In this document: positions 32,511 through 32,748 of the stretch, piece after piece | Layout of the letters: every line of letters begins with the position of its first letter | How positions within the stretch are numbered: the first letter of the stretch is position 1 | Source: Eubacteriales bacterium | Lineage (GTDB): Bacteria > Bacillota > Clostridia > Lachnospirales > Lachnospiraceae | DNA: 32,748 bases | Assembly: GCA_030533385.1 (NCBI GenBank) | Contig: JAUNJG010000018.1 | Location: 1 to 32,748, forward strand | Reading direction: 5' to 3' | Translations under genes and position numbers: made by a program | The notes under the pieces: model-generated | Seen by the model: the letters and a program-made list of their open reading frames with translations, nothing else | What the model was told of the DNA's origin: nothing | The model's database searches: none

Positions 32511-32612
32511 GTGTGTCTGGCGGCGCACGTTTCCAACAGGTGAAAATCCCGAATCCGCCCGGTAGTGGGAAAGATATAGCCGAAGGCAAGGGTGTCCATT
32601 GTGAGGGGGAAG
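32511..32612 (+). mobile_element. 5' fragment of a bacterial group IIC intron
   Basis: The segment begins GTGTGTCTGG, in line with the GTGTG intron start and the following domain I stem of class C introns such as that of Oceanobacillus. AGGTGAAAATCC and, further on, GCCGAAGGCAAGGGTGTCC followed by a GTGAGG element match the domain I core known from many Firmicute introns. The expected next block (of the type GGAATCTGAAGGAAGC) is not there, so similarity is lost near 32612. No reverse transcriptase is encoded. Class C introns insert just behind terminator stem-loops, which is exactly its position. The 3' part has been lost or lies elsewhere. Confidence 0.75.
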
Positions 32613-32697
32613 AAACCGAAAACGAAAATGAGAAATGTCAAAAGAGTATCAGTGTCAATCATGACGACAGTTTCCGAAAAAAGAACTGCTTTTCCGA

Positions 32698-32748
32698 CTT
32701 AGAGTATAATTATCATTGGCAAAAAAGAAAAAAATAAAGGGAAGAGAT
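32698..32748. repeat. Right copy of 51-bp terminal inverted repeat
   Basis: Exact reverse complement of bases 3-53. It begins with CTTAGAGTATAATTATCATT and runs to the last base of the window, so its true length is unknown. The 85 bases between the intron fragment and this repeat (32613-32697) contain no gene or motif that I recognise. Confidence 0.95.

Noticed and set aside
1-32748. CRISPR array, tRNA or rRNA genes, prophage
   Set aside because: No regularly spaced repeats, no tRNA cloverleaf or CCA-type ends, no rRNA stretches and no phage structural genes were seen.

Overview
The window looks like chromosomal DNA from a Gram-positive anaerobe of the Clostridia, most likely Lachnospiraceae. 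The reasons are the gene content (class B sortase, LtaS-type sulfatase, DUF1189, YkuD transpeptidase with a lipid-anchor-like N-terminus, PF12897-type aspartate aminotransferase), strong AGGAGG ribosome sites, purine-rich coding strands and near-consensus sigma-A promoters. The genus is not identified. A perfect 51-bp inverted repeat closes both ends, so this is probably a whole draft contig that stops in copies of a dispersed repeat.

Region 1 (1-14747) is a densely packed signalling and cell-wall locus. It encodes, in order: a membrane-anchored coiled-coil protein; a zinc-ribbon TRAFAC-type GTPase; a large membrane protein resembling GTPase-associated protein 1 (GAP1); a protein with two HTH-like repeats; a membrane-anchored FHA protein; an FtsW/RodA-type glycan polymerase; a PbpA-like transpeptidase; a divergent kinase-like protein on the opposite strand; a PP2C phosphatase; a Hanks-type Ser/Thr kinase; a vWA protein; and two unrecognised proteins. 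The FHA, RodA/FtsW, PbpA, PP2C and kinase set mirrors the actinobacterial fhaB-pstP-rodA-pbpA-pknA/B operon. Here it is joined to a GTPase/GAP1/vWA module of the kind known from NTPase-dependent conflict and signalling systems. I regard this combination as the best candidate for an undescribed system: phospho-signalling plus GTPase control of a dedicated septal or elongation-type peptidoglycan synthase pair.

Region 2 (14751-15954) holds three small genes of unknown function, including a 75-residue Cys/Gly-rich protein with a sigma-K-like promoter sequence. Region 3 (15955-23573) is housekeeping: a long structured leader, aspartate aminotransferase, murF behind an intrinsic-terminator-like hairpin, and a type IIA topoisomerase pair (ParE/ParC-like, no GyrA box). 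Region 4 (23601-25819) has an elaborate bidirectional terminator, an L,D-transpeptidase with a structured leader and a CYTH-domain protein, both on the minus strand. Region 5 (25934-32509) contains a DJ-1-family protein, DUF1189, CobU and sortase B in one operon, then an LtaS-like enzyme and PutP ending in a clear terminator.

The last 240 bases carry the 5' end of a bacterial group IIC intron, placed exactly behind the putP terminator as this intron class prefers, and then the terminal repeat. No tRNA, rRNA, CRISPR array, prophage or complete insertion sequence was seen.
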